A stretch of 64,000 nucleotides of DNA from an uncultured Myxococcales bacterium. GTDB lineage: Bacteria; Myxococcota_A; UBA9042. This document shows positions 51,209-59,516 of this stretch, one piece after another. The notes under the pieces are model-generated. The model had not been told where the DNA came from, ran no database searches, and worked only from the letters and a program-made list of their open reading frames with translations. The position numbers and the translations under genes are program-made. Location of the stretch: contig CAIMLR010000004.1 in the NCBI GenBank assembly GCA_903842345.1, positions 62,001 through 126,000 on the forward strand. Reading direction: 5' to 3'. Positions within the stretch are counted from its first letter, which is position 1. Each line of letters opens with the position of its first letter.

Positions 51209-53098
51209 CTAGGCGAAGCGGCGGCGGAGCACCAGCGCGAACGCCAGCACGAGGCCCACGAGACCGCTGATGCCGCCAACCGGCGTGGCCTGGCAGCTTG
51301 TCGACGTCGTTGTGGCGCCAGCGGCAGTGCCCGGATTGGCCGTCACATCACCGCCAAGCGAACCGGCATCCGTGCCGCCCGTGACCTGCGCCACGACCTT
51401 ATACGGATCCCAATCCACCTGCGGCAGCGACTTCTTGAAGTCGTCCGTCAGCGACGGCGTCCCGAGCTTGGCGTTGTTCAGCTCCGCATCCACAAGGTCC
51501 GCGGTGCCCAGCGGCTGGATGTCATACGGCGCGCCGCTCTCGTCCAGGACCTGCACTTCCTTCGCCGGCTGACCGCCCGCCGCCACGATCGGCAGCGAGC
51601 TGTTGGTCGGACTCGTCGCGCTGCCCGGGTAGTAGCAGTTCTGGTAGTCCGGCTTCGGCACGTCCACCGTCAGCTTGTGACCATCCGCGAACGTCAATTG
51701 CACCTTGCTCGCCGTCGTCATCGTGCCTTCGCAAATCGGCAGCGCGACCGCGGTGTGCATCCGATCCACGGTCGGAAGGTCGCCGTTGTAGGCAAAAATC
51801 GGGTCCTTGGTCATCTCTTCCGGGGACATCGTCGTGTACAGCCGCGTCAGGTAGCGACCATCCGCGTAGAACTGCGCCTGCACATCCTTCATCGGCTTGA
51901 CGACCGACGCTTCCAGCTCCGCGGCAAACGCCTTGGCGTCAAACGGCTGCTTCTTGACCGCGGCGACGTACGCATCGCACGGCGCGTAGTTGCCGCCGTT
52001 CTGGATGCAGTTGTAGAACTCAGAGTCCGCCACAGCCTTGAACGCATCCGGCTTGGGAATGTACTTCTTGAAGAGATTCCGCACCGTCGTCGTGCCCGCG
52101 AAGCCTTGGCTCAGCATCGCCTGCATGAACGTCGTCGCGTCGGTCATCGTCGCCAGCTTGGCCGTGTTCCAGCCCGGATTGGCAAACGCGACGTTGGCGG
52201 TCTTCAGCGCGCTCGTCGGCTGCGCGTATTCCGTCGTGAACGCGTGGCCGGAGCCCTGATCGACCGCCTTGGACACGACCGTCTTGTAGTTGTTGCCGTA
52301 CTGCAGCCAATCGACCACGGCTTCATTGACGATGACATGCAGGAAGTTCTTGGGAATCGCACGCTTGGCCGCCAGCACCCACGCCACGATGGGCATGTCC
52401 GGCTGGGACGCAATCTGCGTGAGGCGAATCGGCAGGCACGGACCCGGCTCGGCGATCTTCACGACGATCGGCACCAGATCGCCCGCGCCCTTGTCTTTTT
52501 GCAGGCGCAGCGCCAAAAACACGTTGCCCTGCTTGGCGTATGCGTCCAGGAGCGACTCCGTCGCCGCGGGCTGCACGTACTGGTTGGCGTTCAGCCAATC
52601 GCGGACGTCCTTGCCGGTCGCGCCTTGAATCACGACTGCCGCGTACGGACCGACATTCTCCTGCAGGAGCACGGTCACGCCATTGCCGCCAGTGCCACCG
52701 GGCGTACCGCCGCCGCCGCTCGCGTCTTCCGCATAGCAGCCGCCGTTCAGGTAGCAGTTCTGCGGCGCGTTCGGGTCCAGCTTGTACTGGAAGATCGGCG
52801 ACGTCGCCTGCTCGAGGATCGTGAAGATCGAGTCCGAGCCGACGTTCAGGTACGTACCGTCGGCATTTTGCGCCGGCGCCTTGGCCAGCGGCAGAACCCA
52901 CGAGAATTGGTCGTCATTGCCGGTGTAGCTGATCTGGATGTGCAGCGTCACCGCGGCGTCATCGACCACGTACAGGATGCGCTCAGCGCTCTGATCAACC
53001 GGCTGCTGGAAGCAGAAAAAACCGCCGCACGCCCAAGCGGGCATGGCGACAAACAGCGCAATCAGGGTCAGGCAGGCGGTCACGAGGCGACGAATCAT
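51209..53098 (-). CDS. DUF2330 protein with MYXO-CTERM-like tail
   Basis: 629 residues from the ATG at 53098, with GGAG six bases upstream; an ATG ten codons earlier is rejected. Signal peptide IALFVAMPAWA, then ACGGFFCFQQPVDQSAERI, the DUF2330 opening with two cysteines. About residues 40-260 form the conserved domain (YVVDDAAVTLHIQISY, FSWVLPLAKAP). The C-terminus TSCQATPVGGISGLVGLVLA followed by LRRRFA is a MYXO-CTERM-like tail: the Cys, the helix and the Arg cluster. The opening CQATP is very similar to the CQASP in the metzincin tail. Probably surface exposed. Function unknown. Confidence 0.85.
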   Translation of the reverse strand: MIRRLVTACLTLIALFVAMPAWACGGFFCFQQPVDQSAERILYVVDDAAVTLHIQISYTGNDDQFSWVLPLAKAPAQNADGTYLNVGSDSIFTILEQATSPIFQYKLDPNAPQNCYLNGGCYAEDASGGGGTPGGTGGNGVTVLLQENVGPYAAVVIQGATGKDVRDWLNANQYVQPAATESLLDAYAKQGNVFLALRLQKDKGAGDLVPIVVKIAEPGPCLPIRLTQIASQPDMPIVAWVLAAKRAIPKNFLHVIVNEAVVDWLQYGNNYKTVVSKAVDQGSGHAFTTEYAQPTSALKTANVAFANPGWNTAKLATMTDATTFMQAMLSQGFAGTTTVRNLFKKYIPKPDAFKAVADSEFYNCIQNGGNYAPCDAYVAAVKKQPFDAKAFAAELEASVVKPMKDVQAQFYADGRYLTRLYTTMSPEEMTKDPIFAYNGDLPTVDRMHTAVALPICEGTMTTASKVQLTFADGHKLTVDVPKPDYQNCYYPGSATSPTNSSLPIVAAGGQPAKEVQVLDESGAPYDIQPLGTADLVDAELNNAKLGTPSLTDDFKKSLPQVDWDPYKVVAQVTGGTDAGSLGGDVTANPGTAAGATTTSTSCQATPVGGISGLVGLVLAFALVLRRRFA

Positions 53099-53126
53099 GA
53101 GGTACTCCAATAGGCAAGCCGCGAGC

Positions 53127-53154
53127 AATGTAGCATTTTTCGCCAGCTTGTGAA
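53127..53154 (-). promoter_or_regulatory. Promoter of the DUF2330 gene
   Basis: Minus strand: TTCACA (53149-53154, five of six), 16 bases, TACATT (53127-53132, four of six). The start is near 53120, about 20 bases before the ATG at 53098. Confidence 0.4.
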
Positions 53155-53162
53155 GGGTGAGG

Positions 53163-54170
53163 CTACTGCGCCCCGTGATCGTCGCAATGGCCGTCGTGCG
53201 GATGGTGCAAATGGCCGTCGACGAGGTAGTCGAAATGGTCGCCGTGGGTCACGGATTCATGGCCGCAATCCGGACCGTGCTCATGGGCTTGGTGCTCCAG
53301 CAAGGCGTGGGCGCGATGCGCCTGCCACGCCTGGGCGCGGTCACCCAACACGCGCGCCACCCGCACGACCGCGACCAACAGCGCGGCGACGAGCGTCTGC
53401 GCCGCGCCCACCGGCAGGGACGCCGCAAACGCCAGCCAGTAGCCGCCGAGCCCCGACGCCGCGCCAAACAGGGCCGAAAGCACCAGCGCTTGCTGCGGAT
53501 TTTGCGCCAAGTCCAGCGCGGCGAGCGCCGGCAGGACCATGAACGCAAACACGGGCAGCGCGCCGAGCAACCGCGTCGACACGGAGACCGCCGTTGCGAG
53601 CGAGAGGACGAGCACAAAATCGAGGAACCGGACCGGCAGCCGCTGTACGCGCGCGCCGTCGCGGTCGAGCGAAACGTGCAGCAGGCCGCGATGCAGCCAC
53701 ACTTGCACCAACCCGAGCACGAGCGCGAGCCACGCGATGATCCGGAAGTCCTCGGGAAGGACGGCGACGCCGGAGCCAAACAACAGCGATTCAATATCCT
53801 GCAATTCCTGGACAATCTTGGTGCCGATCGCCAGCGTGCCCGCGGCGCCGACGAGGTAGATCGCGCCGAGGAGGCCATCTCGGCGGCTGGAACGCACGGG
53901 AATTCCCGCCAATGCGGTCGCGAGCAACGTGCCGCCCAGCGCGCCGAGCGTCGGCGTCGCGAGCCATGGCGGCGCGCCTTGCACTTGCGCCCAGAACGCG
54001 GCGGCGACACCCAGGCTCGCGGCCTGAGAGAGCGCGGCGGAGAGGAACACCATGCGCCGGATGAGCACGTAGACGCCGAGCGCGCCGAGGATGGCGCCCG
54101 CGAACGTGCCGGCAAGCGCGGCGTCGCGGAAGAGTTCCCAGGAGGCCCAGAAGCTTGTCGTGTCAGTCAT
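53163..54170 (-). CDS. znuB: Zinc/metal ABC permease (ZnuB-like) with His-rich tail
   Basis: 335 residues from the ATG at 54170, which has GGAGG five bases upstream and overlaps the ATPase stop by 8 bases. The membrane part has eight or nine helices and the ZnuB marks GALGVYVLIRRMVFLSAALS and FMVLPALAALDL. The last 55 residues are very rich in His and Asp (HALLEHQAHEHGPDCGHES, then HLHHPHDGHCDDHG), which is not usual in permeases. It moves metal ions across the inner membrane with the ATPase and the binding protein. The assignment to zinc rather than manganese rests on context. Confidence 0.87.
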   Translation of the reverse strand: MTDTTSFWASWELFRDAALAGTFAGAILGALGVYVLIRRMVFLSAALSQAASLGVAAAFWAQVQGAPPWLATPTLGALGGTLLATALAGIPVRSSRRDGLLGAIYLVGAAGTLAIGTKIVQELQDIESLLFGSGVAVLPEDFRIIAWLALVLGLVQVWLHRGLLHVSLDRDGARVQRLPVRFLDFVLVLSLATAVSVSTRLLGALPVFAFMVLPALAALDLAQNPQQALVLSALFGAASGLGGYWLAFAASLPVGAAQTLVAALLVAVVRVARVLGDRAQAWQAHRAHALLEHQAHEHGPDCGHESVTHGDHFDYLVDGHLHHPHDGHCDDHGAQ

Positions 54171-54879
54171 GGCGGCCTCCGCGGTCCAGGACTTGACCGT
54201 AGCGCTCCAGGAACGCCGGGTGCCGCAACACGGTCTCGCGTTCGCCGACGAGCGCCAACTGCTCGTCCTTGTCCAGCAGCAGAAAGTGCGTCGCGTAGCG
54301 CGCCAGCAGCGCCAGGTGGTGGCTGATGACGACCACGCCCAGGCGGCGCTCCGCCCGCAGCCGCTCCAGCACCGCGAAGATGCCCGCCTCCGCGTGCACA
54401 TCCATCGCCGACGTCGGCTCGTCCAGCACCAGCAGCGTCGGCTCACCCGCGAGCGCCTGGGCCAGCAGCGCCCGCTGTTTCTGGCCTTCCGATAGCCGCT
54501 GCCACTGCGTCCGCGCCAGCGCCGTCACGTCGGTATCGCGCATCGCCGCCTCGACCGCCGGATTGCGCCGCGCCGCCAGCGGGTCCAGCACGCGCCACCC
54601 GCGCTCCACTCCCATCCGCACCAGGTCAATGACGCGCTGCGGCACGGCTGAATCGATCTCACTGCGCTGCGGCACGTAGCCAATCGCGCCCGGACCTCGG
54701 CTGATCGTCCCCGCCACCGGATGCTGCAGCCCCAGGATCGTCCGCAGGAATGTGGACTTGCCCGCGCCGTTTGGCCCGATGACCGCCCAAAGTTGCCCCG
54801 GCGCCACGCGCAGCGTCATCCGCGGCAGGATCGCGCGTCCCTGATAGCCCACCGCCAACTCGTCAATCTGCAACAACAT
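54163..54879 (-). CDS. znuC: Zinc/metal ABC transporter ATPase (ZnuC-like)
   Basis: 238 residues with a Walker A motif GPNGAGKST (residues 35-43), the signature LSEGQKQRALLAQAL, a Walker B LLVLDEPTSAMD, and the H-loop VVISHH. It belongs to the metal-chelate ATPases. Twelve bases separate it from the binding protein gene and it overlaps the permease gene by 8 bases, so the three form an operon. Confidence 0.93.
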   Translation of the reverse strand: MLLQIDELAVGYQGRAILPRMTLRVAPGQLWAVIGPNGAGKSTFLRTILGLQHPVAGTISRGPGAIGYVPQRSEIDSAVPQRVIDLVRMGVERGWRVLDPLAARRNPAVEAAMRDTDVTALARTQWQRLSEGQKQRALLAQALAGEPTLLVLDEPTSAMDVHAEAGIFAVLERLRAERRLGVVVISHHLALLARYATHFLLLDKDEQLALVGERETVLRHPAFLERYGQVLDRGGRHD

Positions 54880-54891
54880 CGCGTGTCGCTC

Positions 54892-55791
54892 CTAGGGCTG
54901 CAGCCCGGTGTAGAGCGCCTGCGCGAGCGCCTTGACGTGATCGGGATACGACTCCGCCGGAAACCGCGCGCCGCCTGGCAGCACGACGAGCTTGGCGTGG
55001 CCGATGGCGCCCAGCGTCTTGCCCGTATTCTGCGGGTAGAACTCCTCCTGCGCGATCGCCGGCACCGCGGCGGCCTTCATCTGCTGCAGGACTTCCGCCA
55101 CGTGCTGCGGGTTGGGCGCGATGCCCGGACGCGGCTCCAGCGTCGCGACCTGATGCAGCCCGAGCCAATCGACGAGGTAGAGGAGCGAATCGTGGTAGGC
55201 GACGATCGTGCGGCGCGCGGGCGGCAGTTGGGCAAATCGCGCGCTCTCCGCTTTGGCCAGCGCCTCCAACTTCTGCGCCAGTGCGGCGGCATTCTGCTGA
55301 AACGTCGCCGCGTGCGGGGCATCCAGTTTGGCGAGCGCATTGCCCACTGCGACGGCGATCCGCGCGCCCGCCCGCGGATCCACGAGAAAATGCGGGTTCC
55401 CGCCGGGATGCACGTCGCCCATCGCGCGGTCAATCGGCCCTTTGGGGACGCCCAGCAGCCGCACCGACTGCGACGCGTCGACGTAGCCCGCCGTGCCCTT
55501 CTGGATCCGCGCGTTGCGGGCCTGCTGCAGGAGCGGCGGCAGCCAGCCAATCTCCAACTCCAGCCCGTTGACCAGCAGCAGATCCGCGTGGTTGAGCGTG
55601 ACGATCAGGCTCGGCTTGGCGTCCGCGTAGTGCGGATCCTGCCGCGGCGAAGTCAGCGCCTCGACCTGCACCAGCGGCCCGCCGACGTCCCGGGCAATCG
55701 CCGCGAGCGACGGCAGCGTCGCGACGACCTGCAACGGCGCCGCGTACGCCGGCAGCGCCAACAACATCAGGAGAAAGCTCAGCTTCTTCAT
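54892..55791 (-). CDS. znuA: Metal-binding protein of the ABC uptake system (ZnuA-like)
   Basis: 299 residues, with signal peptide MKKLSFLLMLLALPAYA. Cluster A-I binding protein: SPRQDPHYADAKPSLI and HADLLLVNGLELE near residues 48-80, DVHPGGNPHFLVDP (third ligand), AYHDSLLYLVDWLGL and QEEFYPQNTGKTL supply the expected ligands. The His-rich loop found in most ZnuA proteins is absent, which is noteworthy because His-rich segments appear in the permease tail and in the small protein at 57152. It may bind zinc or manganese. Confidence 0.88.
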   Translation of the reverse strand: MKKLSFLLMLLALPAYAAPLQVVATLPSLAAIARDVGGPLVQVEALTSPRQDPHYADAKPSLIVTLNHADLLLVNGLELEIGWLPPLLQQARNARIQKGTAGYVDASQSVRLLGVPKGPIDRAMGDVHPGGNPHFLVDPRAGARIAVAVGNALAKLDAPHAATFQQNAAALAQKLEALAKAESARFAQLPPARRTIVAYHDSLLYLVDWLGLHQVATLEPRPGIAPNPQHVAEVLQQMKAAAVPAIAQEEFYPQNTGKTLGAIGHAKLVVLPGGARFPAESYPDHVKALAQALYTGLQP

Positions 55792-55800
55792 GGCAAATTC

Positions 55801-57039
55801 CTAGTAGCTGTGCGCGCCATGGGCGCCAATCACGGTTTCAAGCGCCAGCATCCCGGCAAAGATAGGGTCCGCGCTCCACGCGGGCACGTCGACGGAGCCT
55901 TGCAGCCGCAGGCGGGCGAAGTGACTGGGAAAATACGTGATCTGCGCGCTGTATTTCTGGCGGTGCCCGGTCCAGAGCGGATCCAGCGGGTCGTCCTGTA
56001 CGCCCGAGCCCTGCTCTTCCCGAACGCCGATCTCCCAGCGCGGATTCAGTTCGGCCACAAGCTGCGCGTAGCCCGCCCAGTCGCTCAGCTGCTGACCCAG
56101 CCACGTGCGCTGCCGAATCAGCGCCTCTGCCTGCAGTGAAATCGCCAGTCGATCCGGATTGGCGACGGGCCGCCAGCGGACGTAGAGGTCGGTGCCATAG
56201 AGCTGCGTGGAATCCGTCGCGGCGTTCGGTCCGGTGCCCTGCTGCGTGGACAGGCCCCAGTAGAGGCTCCAATCGTCGCTCAGGGCGAAAAACTGGCGGA
56301 CGTTGGTCGTCCACACAAGGTCAGCCGGCGAGCGCACGAGCTTGCCGCCCGGCGCGACAAAACTGCGGCCAGTGTCTGGATCCGGATGACTCGCCGCCGC
56401 ACGCACTTCCAGGAACCACGGCAGCGGCGCCAGCCACGCCAGCTCCGTCCCCAGGCCGCGGCTGCCATCGGGGCCCAGCATCTTGGTCAGGGCAAACGGC
56501 GCGTCGACAAAATGCCAAGCGTGCGGGTGCGTCGGGTTCAGCCGGCCAAACGGGTTCAGGAACTTGCCGGCGCGCAGTTGCAGGTTGCCCGGGAGCGCGG
56601 TCGACTGCGCGAACGCCTCTTCCAGCTCCACGCCGTCCTTGCCCCAGACGATGTTGGCCTGCATGGAAAGGTACGGATCGACGTTGCTCTCCAGATGCAG
56701 TTCCAGCTGCTGCAGGTTGAAACCGCTGCGCGTTGGATCGTGGCCGCCGGCTTGGAGATTGTCGCGATCGCTGAACCACGCCGCGGCACCGTCAAAAATC
56801 AGCGACATCTGCGGCATCAAGGGCGAATCGGCGGCGAGCGCGACGTCCTCGACAGCCGCCGTTGCGTCAGCGGCGAGGGCGGCTTCCAACGCCGCGCGAT
56901 CCGCATCGACGGCCGTGGCGGCATCCGGTTCCGCAACGGCGGGTGGTTCAAATGCGCGCACGGGGGCCGCAAGGAGCGCAAGCAGCGCGATCGGAGCGAG
57001 GACCCAGATGGCGCGGGTGGGAGGCAAGAAGGACACCAT
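55801..57039 (-). CDS. Outer-membrane channel of the zinc uptake operon
   Basis: 412 residues from the ATG at 57039 (GGAG eight bases upstream; the frame is open to 57117). Signal peptide LAPIALLALLAAPVRA, an Ala/Asp-rich segment to about residue 72, then a beta-barrel with many aromatic residues: LSMQANIVWGKDGVELEEAF, GKFLNPFGRLNPTHPHAWHF, and ending ETVIGAHGAHSY. It looks like the myxobacterial zinc-regulated outer-membrane protein; proteins of this kind have been annotated as TonB-dependent receptors, but no plug domain or TonB box is visible. It ends 9 bases before znuA and probably brings the ion through the outer membrane. Confidence 0.78.
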   Translation of the reverse strand: MVSFLPPTRAIWVLAPIALLALLAAPVRAFEPPAVAEPDAATAVDADRAALEAALAADATAAVEDVALAADSPLMPQMSLIFDGAAAWFSDRDNLQAGGHDPTRSGFNLQQLELHLESNVDPYLSMQANIVWGKDGVELEEAFAQSTALPGNLQLRAGKFLNPFGRLNPTHPHAWHFVDAPFALTKMLGPDGSRGLGTELAWLAPLPWFLEVRAAASHPDPDTGRSFVAPGGKLVRSPADLVWTTNVRQFFALSDDWSLYWGLSTQQGTGPNAATDSTQLYGTDLYVRWRPVANPDRLAISLQAEALIRQRTWLGQQLSDWAGYAQLVAELNPRWEIGVREEQGSGVQDDPLDPLWTGHRQKYSAQITYFPSHFARLRLQGSVDVPAWSADPIFAGMLALETVIGAHGAHSY

Positions 57040-57151
57040 GGGCAGTACTCCGCGCATTCCAGTGGGGAATGCGCTTGAGCCGGAGCGCGCGCAGAAGGTG
57101 CACGCGCGGCCGGTCAAACCTGAACGTCGACGAAAGACGTGGACGAGGCGT

Positions 57152-57562
57152 TCAGGTCGGAGGCGAAGTCTTGGGCGCTGTGCGCCACGTCACGGCCGGT
57201 CCGCGGGCGCGCGGCGGGGCAAACCGCGCCGGAACGGACACGACCACGGTCGTCAGCTCGTGCACGTGGACAGGCGGCTGGCGGGTCGTCACACGGTCGC
57301 GAAACGCCGTGGGCGCGCTGCAGTGGTCATGACCCTCCGCCGCGTCCTGACCGTGCCAGTTGGCCTGCGCCGAGCCATCGGCATGCGCCGCGCCAGCGTG
57401 GACGTGCATCCAATCGCCGTGCTCGGGGCACTGCGCGTGTTCAACGAGCGCAAAGTGGGCAAAGCCGGCCAGGTGCGTGAGCGCCAGCAACGCCACGACG
57501 CACGCCATCCCAATTCGGGAGAGCCGCCATGAAGTCAGTAGGTTGACAGCACCGTCGCTCAT
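57152..57562 (-). CDS. Small His-rich membrane protein upstream of the zinc channel
   Basis: 136 residues from the ATG at 57562. One hydrophobic segment (GMACVVALLALTHLAGFAHFALVE, about residues 18-41) is followed by a His/Asp/Cys-rich stretch, HAQCPEHGDWMHVHAGAAH to HGQDAAEGHDHC, and a Pro-rich C-terminus with HVHELTTVVV. The histidines (about 12 in 60 residues) suggest metal binding outside the membrane. It is the first gene of the metal uptake run, 112 bases before the channel gene. Family not recognised. It may be a zinc chaperone or sensor. Confidence 0.6.
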   Translation of the reverse strand: MSDGAVNLLTSWRLSRIGMACVVALLALTHLAGFAHFALVEHAQCPEHGDWMHVHAGAAHADGSAQANWHGQDAAEGHDHCSAPTAFRDRVTTRQPPVHVHELTTVVVSVPARFAPPRARGPAVTWRTAPKTSPPT

Positions 57563-57725
57563 GCGTGTCCGCGCCGGGCTCTGGTTCCCGGCGAGAACCA
57601 GTGTCGCGGGTCCGGTCTCAATCCGCAAGCAGCCACGCAGCGGCCGCGCTTGACGGCCCCCTGCCTTCGCCGGACACTGAGCCGGCTCCCCCCTGCCTTG
57701 CCGACGCGTGCGGCCTGGAAACGCC

Positions 57726-58523
57726 ATGAAGCGGATGCACTTGGTTGAGTTCGAGGACCTGCCGTGGGTGCCTGCCGTGATGCGGGATGGCGCGCGCGAC
57801 GTGCTGGACGTGCTGTTCGCACGCGTGCACTTCTACCGACCGCTGGCGCCCAAGCTCATGGCATGGATGGACGCAACCGGAGAGACGCGGCTGCTCGATC
57901 TGTGTTCTGGCAGCGGCGGTGGCGCGCTGGCGATCCATCGACTGTTTGTGAAAGCGGGACGACGGGACGTTGCGGTCGAGCTGACGGACCTGTATCCCAA
58001 CGCCGCCGTGTGCGACCGCGTCTCGCGGCTGGCCAATCCGCACCTGCAGTACCGGCGCGAACCGCTGGACGCCCGCCATGCGCCACCGGACCTGCCGGGC
58101 GTCCGCACGCTGTTCAGCTCCCTGCACCACTTCCAGCCAGCGCAGATCCGGGAGCTGCTGGGAAGCGCGGTGGCGGCGCGAGCGCCGATCGCCGTCTTTG
58201 ACGTCGCCGCCTCGCCGGTCCTGCGCAAACTGCCGGCGTTCCTGGCGCCGTTTGTCGCGGTTCCCAATCTTGTCCTGCAGTTCCTGATGTGCCTGCTGTT
58301 GACGCCGCTGGTCCGGCCAGTGCGGCTGTCCCGCCTCGCGTGGACGTACGTGCTGCCCGCGATTGCGCTGCTGTACGCGTGGGACGCGACGGTGTCCGCG
58401 CTGCGGGCGTATACGCCCGAGGAAGTCCTGGCGCTGGCGCAAGCCGTGCCGGGTGCAGGTGGCTATGTCTGGGAAAGCGGGCGGCTGGGCAAGGCGCTGT
58501 TCCTCCTGGGGCGGCCGCGTTAG
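57726..58523 (+). CDS. SAM-dependent methyltransferase-like protein with membrane segments
   Basis: 265 residues from the ATG at 57726. LLDLCSGSGGGALAIH (residues about 57-72) is a class I methyltransferase glycine loop, and VELTDLYPNA supplies the acidic residue. A region near 170-215 (VPNLVLQFLMCLLLTPLV, then WTYVLPAIALLYAWDATV) has two clear hydrophobic segments, so the protein is probably membrane attached. The substrate is unknown and a lipid or quinone is possible. It is divergent from the zinc operon across a 163-base gap. Confidence 0.75.
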   Translation: MKRMHLVEFEDLPWVPAVMRDGARDVLDVLFARVHFYRPLAPKLMAWMDATGETRLLDLCSGSGGGALAIHRLFVKAGRRDVAVELTDLYPNAAVCDRVSRLANPHLQYRREPLDARHAPPDLPGVRTLFSSLHHFQPAQIRELLGSAVAARAPIAVFDVAASPVLRKLPAFLAPFVAVPNLVLQFLMCLLLTPLVRPVRLSRLAWTYVLPAIALLYAWDATVSALRAYTPEEVLALAQAVPGAGGYVWESGRLGKALFLLGRPR

Positions 58524-58594
58524 CCGCGGCGATGGCGGCGTCTGCTGCGCCGACCTACCGTGAGGATGCGCGGGCGGCGCGATGGGGGGCTGCG

Positions 58595-58984
58595 ATGGTC
58601 AGGCAATGGACAGCAGGGTGGGCGGTGATCGGCGGCCTCGCCGCGTGCGGAAACACTGAGTCGGCGGCGAGTGCGGATGCGGGCGCGGACGTCGTGGTCG
58701 ATGTGGCGACCGACGCCGCCGATGCAACCGATGCGCCTGACAGCCTGGACGCGGACGACGTCGCTCCGACCGCGTGCCAGCCCTACTGTGGCGCCATCGG
58801 CACCAAGAGCGAAGCCTGGTTCGGCGGCTGCACGCACGCGGCGCTGACCGACCCGGCAACAGGCTTCCCGATGTGGGACCTGTGCACCAAGTGCGTCGCG
58901 GTGTGCAAGCTGGACGGCAGCAAGAGCGAGGGATGGTACTCCAGTTGCACCGACAAGCTCATCCAATGGAACAACTGCATGTGA
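58595..58984 (+). CDS. Small cysteine-rich lipoprotein with an internal duplication
   Basis: 129 residues; the start is chosen from the signal (WAVIGGLAAC, Cys near 17). An Asp/Ala-rich linker is followed by a 60-residue cysteine-rich domain containing two related segments, TKSEAWFGGCTH and SKSEGWYSSCTD, each preceded by a C-x-x-x-C pair. Its gene is 71 bases after the methyltransferase stop. Family not recognised. Confidence 0.65.
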   Translation: MVRQWTAGWAVIGGLAACGNTESAASADAGADVVVDVATDAADATDAPDSLDADDVAPTACQPYCGAIGTKSEAWFGGCTHAALTDPATGFPMWDLCTKCVAVCKLDGSKSEGWYSSCTDKLIQWNNCM

Positions 58985-59516
58985 GCGCGTGCAAGCAGCG
59001 GCGCGCGCGCTCCCAGTTCGCGGTTTCGGCGCGGCGTTCGCTCGCAACTACTTGAATCTACGCGTTGCGGCTGACTCCGGCGCGGTCCCAACGCTGCGGC
59101 GCGGAGTCGCGGGCGACGCAGTTCGCGGCGCACCCGAAGCAAGTCGACCGCAGGCGGCGCCGCATGGATGCAGCCCGGAACGCAGCAATTGCCTGGCAAT
59201 TTCCAGCAAATAAGCCACTATAATCAGGATATTGCACAGAAATATTCAAAGCAAATACGATCAAAACGGCCGACTCGCTTGCGACGACGACCCGGAGCGC
59301 TGAATCTAACAAAACGGCTCAACATACAATTCTTCATTTTCACTTCGCTTCGACTCGCAATCACCCGTGATTCATGCTGAATTCCGGATCGATCGCCGAA
59401 CAATTCGCCGACGATCCTCAAGCAATCCTGAGCCGCACGATCGTTTTGTCTGGAACGGCTGCGACATTATCGGTAAACTGGCGCCAACCCGCGCCCCGTG
59501 CGCAACAGGAGTATGA
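58985..59516 (+). other. 532-base AT-richer gap with promoter-like sequences
   Basis: No gene is visible here. From about 59210 to 59515 the DNA is clearly richer in A and T than the rest of the window. It contains a perfect TATAAT (59219-59224) without a good -35, and TTGCAC (59232-59237) with TACGAT (59256-59261) at 18-base spacing. Either could give the long 5' leader of the lipoprotein at 59517. Small open frames here look like noise. Confidence 0.45.

Noticed and set aside
55801-57039. TonB-dependent receptor
   Set aside because: At 412 residues it is too short and lacks a plug domain and TonB box; a simple channel is more likely.
57575-57720. Cobalamin-riboswitch-like words upstream of the His-rich gene (minus strand)
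   Set aside because: GGACCCGCGACACTGG and two AAGGCAGGGGG words look suggestive, but the order and the conserved B12 box are not met, and the genes below are for metal uptake, not cobalamin.
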